NCBI GenBank assembly: GCA_903838675.1
Contig: CAILZI010000161.1
Location: 1 to 64,000, forward strand
DNA: 64,000 bases
Source of the DNA: an uncultured Verrucomicrobiota bacterium
Lineage (GTDB): Bacteria; Verrucomicrobiota; Verrucomicrobiia; Verrucomicrobiales; Verrucomicrobiaceae
Direction: 5' to 3'
Made by a program: the position numbers and the translations under genes
Notes under the pieces: generated by a model
Databases searched by the model: none
What the model was told of the DNA's origin: nothing
Seen by the model: only the letters and a program-made list of their open reading frames with translations
Part shown: one piece after another, positions 8,421 to 16,415 of the stretch
Numbering within the stretch: the first letter of the stretch is position 1
Layout: every line of letters begins with the position of its first letter

Positions 8421-9137
8421 TTAAACCTTCGCTGCAGCGTAGCCTTTGGCGACCTCTGTCCAGTTCACGACATTCCACCACGCGGCGATGTAGTCAGGAC
8501 GCTTGTTCTGATATTTGAGGTAGTAGGCGTGCTCCCAGACATCGAGGCCGAGGATTGGGGTGCCGAGATCGGCCTCATCGACGATGCCTTTCATGAGCGG
8601 GTTGTCCTGATTCGGCGTGGAGGTGATCTTGAGCTTGCCATCCTTGGTGACGATGAGCCAGGCCCAGCCGGAGCCGAAGCGCTTCACCCCTGCCTCGCCA
8701 AAAAGCTTTTTGAAGTCGTCGATGCTGGTGAAGGTGTTCTGGATCGCTGCGGCGAGCTTGCCTTCAGGGGCTGCTGGACCGCTGCCTGCCGGTGCCATCC
8801 ATTTCCAGAACCAGGTGTGGTTCACATGGCCGCCGCCGTTGTTGCGGATGGCCATTTGGGAGGCTGCGGGGAGCGCTTTGATGTCGGAGATCAGTTCGAT
8901 GGCGTCGGTCTTGCTGATGCTGGCGGCTTTGAGGGCATCCCCAAGCTTTGTGATGTAGGCGGCATGGTGCTTGCCGAAGTGAATGTTCATCGTCAAGGCG
9001 TCGATGTGCGGCTCCAGGGCCTCGGGAGCGTAGGGCAGGGGAGCCTGGGTGAGGTCCAGCGCATGGCTGCTGGCGGGGACAATGAGTGAGCCTGCGAGGG
9101 CTGCGGTGCTGGTGGTGAGGAAGGCGCGTCGTTTCAT
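8421..9137 (-). CDS. Exported Fe/Mn superoxide dismutase
   Basis: The 238-residue enzyme has the full Fe/Mn SOD fold. The first metal His is in NIHFGKHHAAYITKL, the second in GGHVNHTWFW, and Asp and His ligands lie in GLDVWEHAYYLKY. GSGWAWL and NQDNPLM are also typical. It converts superoxide to oxygen and hydrogen peroxide. Unlike most members it begins with a twin-arginine signal (KRRAFLTTSTAALAGS), so it should act outside the cytoplasm. I took the ATG at 9137; a longer open frame reaching 9791 runs over the divergent OmpA gene and is not real. Fe versus Mn cannot be decided by eye. Confidence 0.94.
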   Translation of the reverse strand: MKRRAFLTTSTAALAGSLIVPASSHALDLTQAPLPYAPEALEPHIDALTMNIHFGKHHAAYITKLGDALKAASISKTDAIELISDIKALPAASQMAIRNNGGGHVNHTWFWKWMAPAGSGPAAPEGKLAAAIQNTFTSIDDFKKLFGEAGVKRFGSGWAWLIVTKDGKLKITSTPNQDNPLMKGIVDEADLGTPILGLDVWEHAYYLKYQNKRPDYIAAWWNVVNWTEVAKGYAAAKV

Positions 9138-9245
9138 GGTGGTAGGAGGGCTGTGTACAGTCCAAGAATACGAAAATTGTGCCTGCGAAGCCACTGCGAA
9201 AGTGCTGCGTGCAAAGCTTTGTCCGCGTGGTAGCGTAGATCTGTC

Positions 9246-10316
9246 ATGGCCGCAGTCACCCATCCCCCCGAATGGACCACTCCGCAGTCCTCTTTTCGTT
9301 CTCGCGACGATTGGAGCCTGAAATGGTGGGTGATGTTCGCGCTGATTCTCTCCGTGGTGTTTCACATGGTGCTCGTGGTCGGGTTTGACACACTGGGCAT
9401 CTCGAATGTGACGCCGACCAAGCCGCGCGAAGTGCCCGAGCGGGTTCGCATCAGCGAGCAGGTGCTGAAAGACCAGCAGGCCATTAAAGAAATCCCTGAG
9501 AACATCGCTCCTGGCAATCTGCCGGACATGAAGGCCTTCGAGCCGAAGCTGGATGATTTCGACAAGCTGCAGGAATTGCCAAAGAATCAGGAGATCGACC
9601 TCACGCCCAACGTGAAGGAAATCACCAATTTCATCCGCGCCAACGATCCTGGGGATGGCGCGCCTGGCACTCCTAAAGGCAGCGACATGGCAAAACTGCT
9701 CGCCCCGCAGGCCATGGACGGGCCGGACATCGCCGCGGAGATGGCCAGCGTGCGCCGGGATGTTTTGTCCAAGCCCGTCTCGGAAAAACAAATGCTGCTG
9801 GATGCTGGAGCTGCCGACCCTGGTGAGGGGGGCAAGATGGACAGTGGCCTGCTTGACGCTGTGAAAAGCCAGAGCACCGCGACAGCCTCAGGCGCGCGCG
9901 TGAAGGGCTTCAGCAATCTTGATGATCTGCTCGGTGGTGGCGGCAAGATGGGGGGCAGCACCGCGCCGATTTTGATGCCCACCGACTTGCTTTTTGAGTA
10001 TGGCAGCGACCAGCTCGCGGAAGCTGCGCGTCTCAGCTTGATGAAGCTGGGTTTCCTCATTCAAAAAAATCCAGACTCCCTCTTTATCATTGAAGGCCAC
10101 ACTGACAGCTTCGGTGGTGAAGAGTACAATCTTGAACTCAGCATCCGCCGCGCAACTGCGGTGGTGAGCTGGCTGCGCCAGTCGCTTGGCCTGGGAACTG
10201 ATCGCATTCAGGCTGTGGGCATGGGCAAGTCGAAACCGATCGTCAGCATCGCTGGCACGGTGGAGCAGCAGGGCATGAACCGACGGGTGGAAATCAAGGT
10301 GCGGCCGAAAAAGTAA
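9246..10316 (+). CDS. OmpA-family cell envelope protein
   Basis: The 356-residue protein has a single N-terminal membrane span (about residues 27-50), a long hydrophilic region of about 180 residues, and a C-terminal OmpA-like peptidoglycan-binding domain (about residues 240-356). That domain shows IIEGHTDSFGGEEYNLELSI, RATAVVSWL and NRRVEIKV. The layout, an inner-membrane anchor with a periplasmic OmpA domain, resembles TonB/TolA-like or MotB-like linkers rather than a beta-barrel porin. It is divergent from the SOD gene and the first of three plus-strand genes. Confidence 0.85.
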   Translation: MAAVTHPPEWTTPQSSFRSRDDWSLKWWVMFALILSVVFHMVLVVGFDTLGISNVTPTKPREVPERVRISEQVLKDQQAIKEIPENIAPGNLPDMKAFEPKLDDFDKLQELPKNQEIDLTPNVKEITNFIRANDPGDGAPGTPKGSDMAKLLAPQAMDGPDIAAEMASVRRDVLSKPVSEKQMLLDAGAADPGEGGKMDSGLLDAVKSQSTATASGARVKGFSNLDDLLGGGGKMGGSTAPILMPTDLLFEYGSDQLAEAARLSLMKLGFLIQKNPDSLFIIEGHTDSFGGEEYNLELSIRRATAVVSWLRQSLGLGTDRIQAVGMGKSKPIVSIAGTVEQQGMNRRVEIKVRPKK

Positions 10317-10344
10317 CCCGTCTCACGACAACCTCGCAGCCCGC

Positions 10345-11823
10345 ATGTCGGTGAAGTCCGTTTTCCTGCAGTTTACGAAGCTATGGCTCCGCGGAGGTCG
10401 CTGGGTGGTGATGATCGCGTGTCTGATCTTTTTCGCCTGGTTCTACCTGCGGGCCTTTCAACGGCAGGGGATGACTCGTCCGAATTCACTTCCAGAGTAC
10501 GAGCAGATGTATCTGAATGCCGCCATCGAAACGCGGCATGATCTGACGCCGGATTTCTCCAAAAGCGTTTCCCAGCCGCTGAACGACTGGCTGCCGCACC
10601 GTACGGATGGCGTGGTGCGTCCGCTCTGGCCCTGGCTGGCTGCATGGAATGTCGGGTCCGAACAGACCCAGTCATCCGGCACCTTGAGCAAGGAGGACCA
10701 GCGTCTTCTGCGAATCAGCAAGTGCTGGCTCATGGGCCTGAGTCTGGGCTTTTTGTTGATGCTCGGGCTGGCGGCCGCACGAGCCTTTTCAGTTCCAGCG
10801 GCCTTGCTCACGATTTTGACCATTGGCTTTGGCGTGCTGCTGCCTTCCACCGTTGAGTTTTTACCCGACGTGCTGTTTCAGCTGCTGTTTCTGCTCATCT
10901 GGGTGTGCTGTGTTGCGGCGCTGAAGCGCAATTCCCTGTGGCTCTACGGCTTGATCGGTTTTTTATCGGCGTTGGCAAATCTGACGCTGCCGACCACGAC
11001 CACGCTGGTGTTGGTTTTCATCGCAGTGAGCACGCTGCGCTGGCTGTGGGGCTGGACGCTGGCCCATTGGCCGCATGCAGGCGGCACATCGCTCTGGGTA
11101 TGGCGCAATCACTGGCTGGGCATGGTTCTGCTGGTGGCGTGCCATCTGATCACCGTGGGGCCCATGCTGGCGTACTCGAAGGAGAAACTGGGAGATGCCG
11201 CGCCTTTTCACTGGCGGTGGTTCGAGAATGAGACTGCCATGCAGCAATGGACGACGGCGCATCGGACGCGTGAAACTTTGCAGGCTGTGCCCGCAGATGA
11301 ACTGCCTAGCTATGCGAACTATGTGGCCACTCATGCGCCCGCTGCGGTGAAGGAGCGGTTGTGGCATGGAGGGCTGAAAATGATGGAAGCGGTGCTGCAG
11401 TTTCCCTGGAGTTTTGATTCCCTGCCGCATGAACGAGGCGTGTTTGTGATCGTTCTGGCAGGCATTTTGTGCCTTCTGCTGTTGATCATCGCCTTCGTCG
11501 CGCCGCGCGCGGCTCATGCCGGGCAGGCTTTGCATCCTGAAACGGCCCCGCTGGCTTTTTTCAGCATTTTGGCCTTTGTGGCCTGTACGCTTGATTTCGG
11601 CTGGGACATGCCGGTGCTGACCTGGGGCAATCGTCATCTGGCCTTGTATCCGCCGCTGGTGCTCAGCCTGCTCTGGGCCAGCGAGTCCCTGGTGCATCGT
11701 GCACGCCGGCGCAAAATGCGGCTGCCAGTCTTCGTGATTTACGAAACGGTGCTGTGGGCTCTCTGCCTTCTGGCCATCTGGCGTGTGATCGCGGTCTTGC
11801 AGCCGGACTCTTTCGCGGCATGA
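10345..11823 (+). CDS. Polytopic membrane protein of unknown function
   Basis: This 492-residue protein has about ten hydrophobic spans, one near residues 17-36 and the rest from about residue 125 onward. A soluble loop of about 90 residues follows the first span. The general plan (first span, large outside loop, many spans) resembles GT-C glycosyltransferases or O-antigen-related proteins. No diagnostic DxD or ExD motif stands out in the first loop, so I do not assign a function. It starts 28 bases after the OmpA-like gene and is probably cotranscribed with it. Confidence 0.7.
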   Translation: MSVKSVFLQFTKLWLRGGRWVVMIACLIFFAWFYLRAFQRQGMTRPNSLPEYEQMYLNAAIETRHDLTPDFSKSVSQPLNDWLPHRTDGVVRPLWPWLAAWNVGSEQTQSSGTLSKEDQRLLRISKCWLMGLSLGFLLMLGLAAARAFSVPAALLTILTIGFGVLLPSTVEFLPDVLFQLLFLLIWVCCVAALKRNSLWLYGLIGFLSALANLTLPTTTTLVLVFIAVSTLRWLWGWTLAHWPHAGGTSLWVWRNHWLGMVLLVACHLITVGPMLAYSKEKLGDAAPFHWRWFENETAMQQWTTAHRTRETLQAVPADELPSYANYVATHAPAAVKERLWHGGLKMMEAVLQFPWSFDSLPHERGVFVIVLAGILCLLLLIIAFVAPRAAHAGQALHPETAPLAFFSILAFVACTLDFGWDMPVLTWGNRHLALYPPLVLSLLWASESLVHRARRRKMRLPVFVIYETVLWALCLLAIWRVIAVLQPDSFAA

Positions 11824-11839
11824 ATGCGCGCCCCAATTC

Positions 11840-12646
11840 ATGGCCGCCCCCAAACATCGTTTCATTCTCTGCTTCGACTTCGATGGTACTCTCGTGCATC
11901 CCGAAAGAGATCCTGTGTATCATCCGGGGCTCGGGCAGATGATCCAGCTGCTGCGCGAACAGGGCGCAGCATGGGTGATCAATACTGGGCGCGGTTTGAG
12001 CCAGACCCTCGAAGGGCTTGCGCAGCATGGCATCTTCATGGAGCCAGATTTCATCATTGCTCAGGAGAGCGACATTTATAAGCCGGGCTTCTTCAGCCGC
12101 TGGACCGACTACGGCTCATGGAACCGCCAGGCGCAGCGTGCACAGGAGCGGTTCGCCAAAGATCACCAGGCATCGTTGCAGGCCATCCGCCAGATGGTCG
12201 AGACGCAGACCCAGGCCTCGTTCATCACCGGCGGGGCGGGTGAGATGGGCATCGTGGGCACCAGCAACTACGAACTCGACGTCATTTGTGCGTACATTGA
12301 CACACATGCACGGCAGTTTCCGGACATCGGTTATCACCGCAATGGCATCTACCTGCGCTTTTCGCACAGCGGCTACAGCAAAGGCACCGCGCTCAGCGAA
12401 CTCGCACGTCTGCTTGGGCTGGATGCTTCGGTGTGCTTTGCCGCCGGAGACAATTTTAATGACCTCAGCATGCTGGATCCGCGCCACGCCCATATGATCG
12501 CCTGTCCGGGCAATGCGGTGGAGCCGGTGAAACAGATCGTGCATGCGCGTGGTGGATTCATCGCCACCCGCTTCGCCAGTGAGGGCATGATGGAGGCGCT
12601 GACGCATTTTTTTGGCAATTCCCCGGCTCCAGCAGACATATTTTAA
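11840..12646 (+). CDS. HAD-superfamily hydrolase (Cof/sucrose-phosphatase-like)
   Basis: The 268-residue protein has HAD motif I (CFDFDGTLVHPE, nucleophile Asp and acid/base Asp), a Lys in GYSKGTALSEL (motif III) and motif IV (AAGDNFNDLSMLD). The central cap region is of the type II (Cof-like) kind. It would dephosphorylate a small phosphorylated metabolite, probably a sugar phosphate, in the cytoplasm. It follows the membrane protein gene by 16 bases. The substrate is unknown. Confidence 0.88.
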   Translation: MAAPKHRFILCFDFDGTLVHPERDPVYHPGLGQMIQLLREQGAAWVINTGRGLSQTLEGLAQHGIFMEPDFIIAQESDIYKPGFFSRWTDYGSWNRQAQRAQERFAKDHQASLQAIRQMVETQTQASFITGGAGEMGIVGTSNYELDVICAYIDTHARQFPDIGYHRNGIYLRFSHSGYSKGTALSELARLLGLDASVCFAAGDNFNDLSMLDPRHAHMIACPGNAVEPVKQIVHARGGFIATRFASEGMMEALTHFFGNSPAPADIF

Positions 12647-12691
12647 CAATTCTAAAGCTTTCGAGGGAAGTTTTTCCTTGCCGAACAGGGT

Positions 12692-12732
12692 GAGGTGTGG
12701 AAACCTCCGCGCCCCTCGTCCCAAACGACGAG
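12692..12732 (+). promoter_or_regulatory. Two small hairpins in the rplU leader
   Basis: The untranslated leader before rplU can form gaggt/acctc (12692-12707) and ctcgtc/gacgag (12715-12732). Ribosomal protein operons are often controlled by structured leaders that bind their own product, so this is a candidate control element. The stems are only 5-6 base pairs and could arise by chance. Confidence 0.3.
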
Positions 12733-12754
12733 AGCAACTCTTACATTTCAGGTT

Positions 12755-13069
12755 ATGGCATACGCAATCATCAAAACAGGCGGCAAGCAGTACAAAGTCT
12801 CCGTGGGCGACAAGCTCGACGTGGAGAAACTCGAATCTGCAGAAGGCGACACCGCGACCTTCGACCAAGTGCTCGCCGCCGGCGAAGGCAGCAGCATCAC
12901 CGTGGGCGCTCCCACTTTGGCTGGTGCCAGCGTCTCCGCCAAGGTGATCAAGCAGCACAAGGCTGACAAGGCCACCACCTTCAAGTTCCGCAAGCGCAAG
13001 GGTTTCCACAAGACCCGTGGTCACCGCCAGCCGCTGCCCCTCGTGCAGATCACCGCCATCAACGCCTAA
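12755..13069 (+). CDS. rplU: 50S ribosomal protein L21
   Basis: The 104-residue protein matches L21 from start (MAYAIIKTGGKQYKV) to end (GHRQPLPLVQITAI), including KKRKGFHKTRGH-like basic residues near the C terminus that contact 23S rRNA. It is followed after 20 bases by rpmA, the standard L21-L27 pair. The ATG at 12755 gives the usual N terminus; the longer upstream open frame is the leader. Confidence 0.97.
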   Translation: MAYAIIKTGGKQYKVSVGDKLDVEKLESAEGDTATFDQVLAAGEGSSITVGAPTLAGASVSAKVIKQHKADKATTFKFRKRKGFHKTRGHRQPLPLVQITAINA

Positions 13070-13089
13070 TTTTTTAACTCTCTCTTCTT

Positions 13090-13356
13090 ATGGCCCATAA
13101 AAAAGGACAAGGTTCCGTCAAAAACGGTCGCGACAGCCAGAGCAAGCGTCTTGGCGTCAAGAAATTCGGCGGTGAAGCCGTCATCGCAGGCAACATCATT
13201 CTCCGCCAGCGCGGAACGAAGTGGGTTCCAGGCCGTAACGTCGGTCTTGGCCGTGACCACACCATCTTCGCTCTCGTGGACGGCAAAGTCCTTTTCGACA
13301 AGGATGGTCGCCGCGTGAACATCGAGCCTGTTGCGGCTGCTGCCCTCCAGGCATAA
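13090..13356 (+). CDS. rpmA: 50S ribosomal protein L27
   Basis: The 88-residue protein is a typical L27: [16 protein letters not shown] at the N terminus, which reaches the peptidyl-transferase centre, then [12 protein letters not shown] and [13 protein letters not shown]. The N terminus begins directly with MAHKK, without the cleavable extension seen in Firmicutes. It is cotranscribed with rplU and followed by a strong terminator. Confidence 0.97.
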   Translation: MAHKKGQGSVKNGRDSQSKRLGVKKFGGEAVIAGNIILRQRGTKWVPGRNVGLGRDHTIFALVDGKVLFDKDGRRVNIEPVAAAALQA

Positions 13357-13380
13357 GCGAGCGAACAGTTTATTTTCATC

Positions 13381-13409
13381 AGGGCGCGGATCACTTCCGC
13401 GCCCTTTTT
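13381..13409 (+). terminator. Rho-independent terminator of rplU-rpmA
   Basis: A perfect 10-bp stem (agggcgcgga/tccgcgccct) with a five-base loop is followed by a short T-run. It lies 25 bases after rpmA. Confidence 0.9.
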
Positions 13410-13486
13410 CTTGCCCAAATTTCACCTTGGACTCCTATTTCCTACTTTACACATCGGGAATAAGGTGAATACTCGCTTCCCCTCGC

Positions 13487-14143
13487 ATGAATTCCGACCA
13501 AATGCAAGCCCTCAATGAGGCCGCCCGTGGCCAGTCGCCTCAGGAAATCATCCAAACCGCCCTCGCTCATGCAGACGGCGGGGCCATCGTCACCACGAAT
13601 TTCCGGCCGTATGAGGCCGTCATCCTCCATCTCGCTACGGAGCAGAGTAAGGACATCCCGATCCTCTGGGTGGATCATGGCACCAACCTCCCTGAAACCT
13701 ATGTCTTTGCCGAGAAGAGTCGTGCAAAGCTGGGCCTCAATCTGCAGCCTTACCTGCCGAAAATGACGGCTGCCCACTGGCTGGCGCTCAATGGCGGCCA
13801 GGTGCCGATGCCGGACGAAGTCGAGCGCGTGGAATCCTTCAGCCGCATCATGAAGCTGGAGCCCTTTGAGCGTGGCATGCGCGAGCTGGCCCCGAAGGTT
13901 TGGATCACTGCGCTGCGCAAAGAGCAGAACCCCCAGCGTGCCGCCACGCTGCAGCCCTTCATGTGGGATGCAAAATTCAACTGCCTCAAGGTGAACCCCA
14001 TCCTAGAATGGACCCCAGTTGAGATGGATGCCTACCTGCTTCAGCACGATCTGCCGAACGAGCGCACCTATTACGATCCTGCCAAAGGTGACGAAAAACA
14101 CGAATGCGGACTGCACGCCAAGCTCGTCACAGACAAAGCGTAA
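13487..14143 (+). CDS. cysH: Phosphoadenosine phosphosulfate reductase family protein
   Basis: The 218-residue protein belongs to the CysH adenine-nucleotide alpha-hydrolase family. It has a core strand-loop in GGAIVTTNFRPYEAVILHLA, the VDHGTNLPETY segment, and the C-terminal ECGLH that carries the catalytic Cys attacked by the sulfonucleotide. The Cys-Cys and CxxC pairs that bind a 4Fe-4S cluster in APS reductases are missing, so it looks more like a PAPS reductase. It would reduce activated sulfate to sulfite with thioredoxin. It heads the cysH-tauE-cysD-cysN run. No APS kinase is in the window. Confidence 0.88.
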   Translation: MNSDQMQALNEAARGQSPQEIIQTALAHADGGAIVTTNFRPYEAVILHLATEQSKDIPILWVDHGTNLPETYVFAEKSRAKLGLNLQPYLPKMTAAHWLALNGGQVPMPDEVERVESFSRIMKLEPFERGMRELAPKVWITALRKEQNPQRAATLQPFMWDAKFNCLKVNPILEWTPVEMDAYLLQHDLPNERTYYDPAKGDEKHECGLHAKLVTDKA

Positions 14144-14149
14144 GCGTTC

Positions 14150-14896
14150 ATGGAATTCCTCACGTCCGAATTCGCGCTTTACGTGCTGGCCGGCTTCGTC
14201 GCTCAATTGATCGATGGAGCACTCGGCATGGCGTACGGAGTGAGTGCCTCGTCACTGCTCTCCATCTTCGGCGTGTCACCGCAGGTGGTCAGCGCCACAG
14301 TGCATGCGGCGGAGTGCTTCACCACGGGAGCCTCGGGCATCTCCCATCATGCCTTTGGCAATGTGGACCGCGTGTTGTTTCGTCGGCTGCTCATTCCTGC
14401 CGTGATCGGCGCCGTCGTGGGTGCCTATATTCTCACTTCGATCGATGGAAAGGTGCTCAAGCCATACATCTCCATCTATCTCGTGGTCATGGGCGTGGTG
14501 ATCATCGCCAAAGCCTTCACGCGCGTCCCGCCGCGCAAAGTCACCACACATCTTGCCCCGCTGGGGTTCTTCGGCGCGCTGGTCGATGCGATGTGCGGCG
14601 GCGGCTGGGGCCCTATCGTCGCCTCAAACCTTATCATCCGTGGCAATGACACACGCATCACCGTCGGCAGCGTGAATGCCGTGGAGTTCTTCGTCACGCT
14701 CGCCGCTTCCATCACCTTTTTCCTGACCATCGGCCTCACGCACTGGAACATCATCCTTGCGCTCGCCATCGGCGGTGTCATCGCCGCGCCTCTCGCGGCG
14801 TGGGCCGCGAAACACATCCCACACAAGCCCTTCATGGTGCTTGTCGGCCTGTTGATTGTCGTCATCAATTCCCTGCGCATTTTCAAGATCCTTTAA
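14150..14896 (+). CDS. TauE/SafE family sulfur-compound permease
   Basis: The 248-residue membrane protein has about seven or eight spans and the family's repeated motif (LIDGALGMAYGVSAS near residue 20, ALVDAMCGGGWGPIVAS near residue 145). TauE/SafE proteins move sulfite, sulfoacetate or related anions. It starts 7 bases after cysH and is followed by cysD, so it probably handles sulfate or sulfite for assimilation, by uptake or by export of excess sulfite. The direction cannot be read from the sequence. Confidence 0.9.
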   Translation: MEFLTSEFALYVLAGFVAQLIDGALGMAYGVSASSLLSIFGVSPQVVSATVHAAECFTTGASGISHHAFGNVDRVLFRRLLIPAVIGAVVGAYILTSIDGKVLKPYISIYLVVMGVVIIAKAFTRVPPRKVTTHLAPLGFFGALVDAMCGGGWGPIVASNLIIRGNDTRITVGSVNAVEFFVTLAASITFFLTIGLTHWNIILALAIGGVIAAPLAAWAAKHIPHKPFMVLVGLLIVVINSLRIFKIL

Positions 14897-14912
14897 TTCA
14901 CGTCCCCGTCTC

Positions 14913-15821
14913 ATGTCCGCGATCACCCATCTCCAATTCCTCGAATCCGAGGCCATCTACATCCTGCGCGAAACGGCCGCTCAGTTCCAAAAGCCCGCGC
15001 TGCTTTTCTCCGGTGGCAAAGACTCCATCGTCATGGCCTGGCTGGCGCGCAAAGCCTTCCATCCATCGAGATTGCCCTTCCCGCTGCTCCATGTGGACAC
15101 CGGCCACAACTTCCCCGAAGCCATCGAATACCGCGACTGGTTCGTGCAGGAGATCGGCGCCACGCTGACAGTCGGTCTCGTGCAAAAGTCCATCGACGAT
15201 GGTCGTGTGCAGGAAGAAAAAGGCTACAACGCCAGCCGCAACAAGCTGCAGACCGTCACCCTGCTCGACACCATCGAGGAGAATAAGTATGACGCCTGCC
15301 TTGGTGGTGGCCGTCGCGATGAAGAAAAAGCCCGCGCCAAGGAGCGCTTCTTCAGCCACCGCGATGAATTCGGCCAGTGGGACCCCAAGAACCAGCGCCC
15401 TGAGCTGTGGAACATCTTCAATGGTCGCAAGCACTTCGGTGAGCACTTCCGCGTCTTTCCTCTGAGCAACTGGACTGAGATGGACATCTGGCAGTACATC
15501 CGCCAGGAAAACATCCCCCTGCCAAGCCTCTACTTCAGCCACCAGCGCAAGATCATCGATCGCAACGGCCAGCTCCTCGACGCCAGCACCGGCATCATCC
15601 CGTTGCACGATGATGAAAAGCCGAAGGTGAAGGAAATGACCATCCGCTTCCGCACCGTGGGCGACGTCACTTGCACCGGCGCCGTCGAATCCACCGCCAG
15701 CACCATCGACGAAATCGTCGCGGAAGTTGCGGCGGCCCGCCAGACAGAACGCGGAACGCGCGCGGACGACAAGCGTTCTGAGAACGCCATGGAGGACCGC
15801 AAAAAAGAAGGCTATTTCTGA
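14913..15821 (+). CDS. cysD: Sulfate adenylyltransferase subunit 2
   Basis: The 302-residue protein is CysD, the catalytic subunit of ATP sulfurylase. It has the PP-loop LLFSGGKDSIVMAWLA, the HVDTGHNFPEAI segment, GGRRDEEKARAKER, and the conserved C-terminal end (MEDRKKEGYF). With CysN it makes APS from ATP and sulfate, driven by GTP hydrolysis. The ATG at 14913 gives the usual N terminus (HLQFLESEAIYILRE). cysN normally follows directly; here 594 bases holding a toxin-antitoxin pair lie between the two. Confidence 0.96.
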   Translation: MSAITHLQFLESEAIYILRETAAQFQKPALLFSGGKDSIVMAWLARKAFHPSRLPFPLLHVDTGHNFPEAIEYRDWFVQEIGATLTVGLVQKSIDDGRVQEEKGYNASRNKLQTVTLLDTIEENKYDACLGGGRRDEEKARAKERFFSHRDEFGQWDPKNQRPELWNIFNGRKHFGEHFRVFPLSNWTEMDIWQYIRQENIPLPSLYFSHQRKIIDRNGQLLDASTGIIPLHDDEKPKVKEMTIRFRTVGDVTCTGAVESTASTIDEIVAEVAAARQTERGTRADDKRSENAMEDRKKEGYF

Positions 15822-15849
15822 TCCCCGAAATCGTGCTATCCTCCTTGCC

Positions 15850-16116
15850 ATGACTGCAAATCCTCCAATTACCATTGAGTCATTCTTGGAAGTCTCTGAG
15901 CAGCTTCCAATCGACGATCAGTATGAGCTGCTGAATCGTTTGTCAGATCGCCTGCATGGTGGCGGGGAGAAAGATGAAAGCGAGGTTTCGCTTTCACCAG
16001 AGTGGATGGAAGAAATCAACCGTCGCATTGCGGAAGTCGAGTCGGGAACTGCGGAACTTATACCAGCCGAACAAGTGTTGGCCGAGCTTCGAGCTCATTT
16101 GCGGACCGAATCATGA
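15850..16116 (+). CDS. Addiction-module antitoxin (type II, RelB/ParD-like)
   Basis: The 88-residue acidic protein matches the small 'addiction module component' family: an N-terminal helix with LPIDDQYELLNRLSDRL, then SPEWMEEINRRIAEVESG and a short C-terminal tail. Such antitoxins neutralise a RelE/ParE-like partner and repress their own promoter. It starts 28 bases after cysD and overlaps its toxin by ATGA. The base composition is less GC-rich than cysD and cysN around it, which hints at insertion into the operon. Confidence 0.85.
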   Translation: MTANPPITIESFLEVSEQLPIDDQYELLNRLSDRLHGGGEKDESEVSLSPEWMEEINRRIAEVESGTAELIPAEQVLAELRAHLRTES

Positions 16117-16412
16117 AGTTTCACTTTCACGTCGGCGCAAGACGCGACCTCAAACAAAGCTATTCCTGGTATCAAAAGCACAGTGATCGGGCCGCCTCAG
16201 AGTTCCTTGGGGAAGTATCGGCCACACTCGACAAAATCAGCAACACCCCTGGCAACTTTCATCCTGTCAATAAACAGGGCAAAGCTCGTGCCGTCCGAGT
16301 GGATCGCTACCCTTTCACCCTTATCTACCTCCCATCTGCCACAAACGTCATTATTATCGCTGTAGCCCACGACAAACGCCGCCCTGAATACTGGCAGCGC
16401 AGAATTGATTGA
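16113..16412 (+). CDS. RelE/ParE-superfamily toxin
   Basis: The 99-residue basic protein has the RelE/ParE fold pattern: HVGARRDLKQSYSWYQKHS at the N terminus, a central ...FLGEVSATLDKI helix pair, and the C-terminal RAVRVDRYPFTLIYL and VAHDKRRPEYW strands typical of this group. It would cleave mRNA at the ribosome or poison gyrase; which one is not clear. It overlaps the antitoxin (ATGA at 16113) and ends 3 bases before cysN. Confidence 0.88.
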   Translation: MKFHFHVGARRDLKQSYSWYQKHSDRAASEFLGEVSATLDKISNTPGNFHPVNKQGKARAVRVDRYPFTLIYLPSATNVIIIAVAHDKRRPEYWQRRID

Positions 16413-16415
16413 ATT

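Noticed and set aside
8421..9791. A longer frame that would give the superoxide dismutase an N-terminal extension of over 200 residues
   Set aside because: The extension lies opposite the OmpA-family gene and looks like shadow coding. The Tat signal at 9137 marks the true start.
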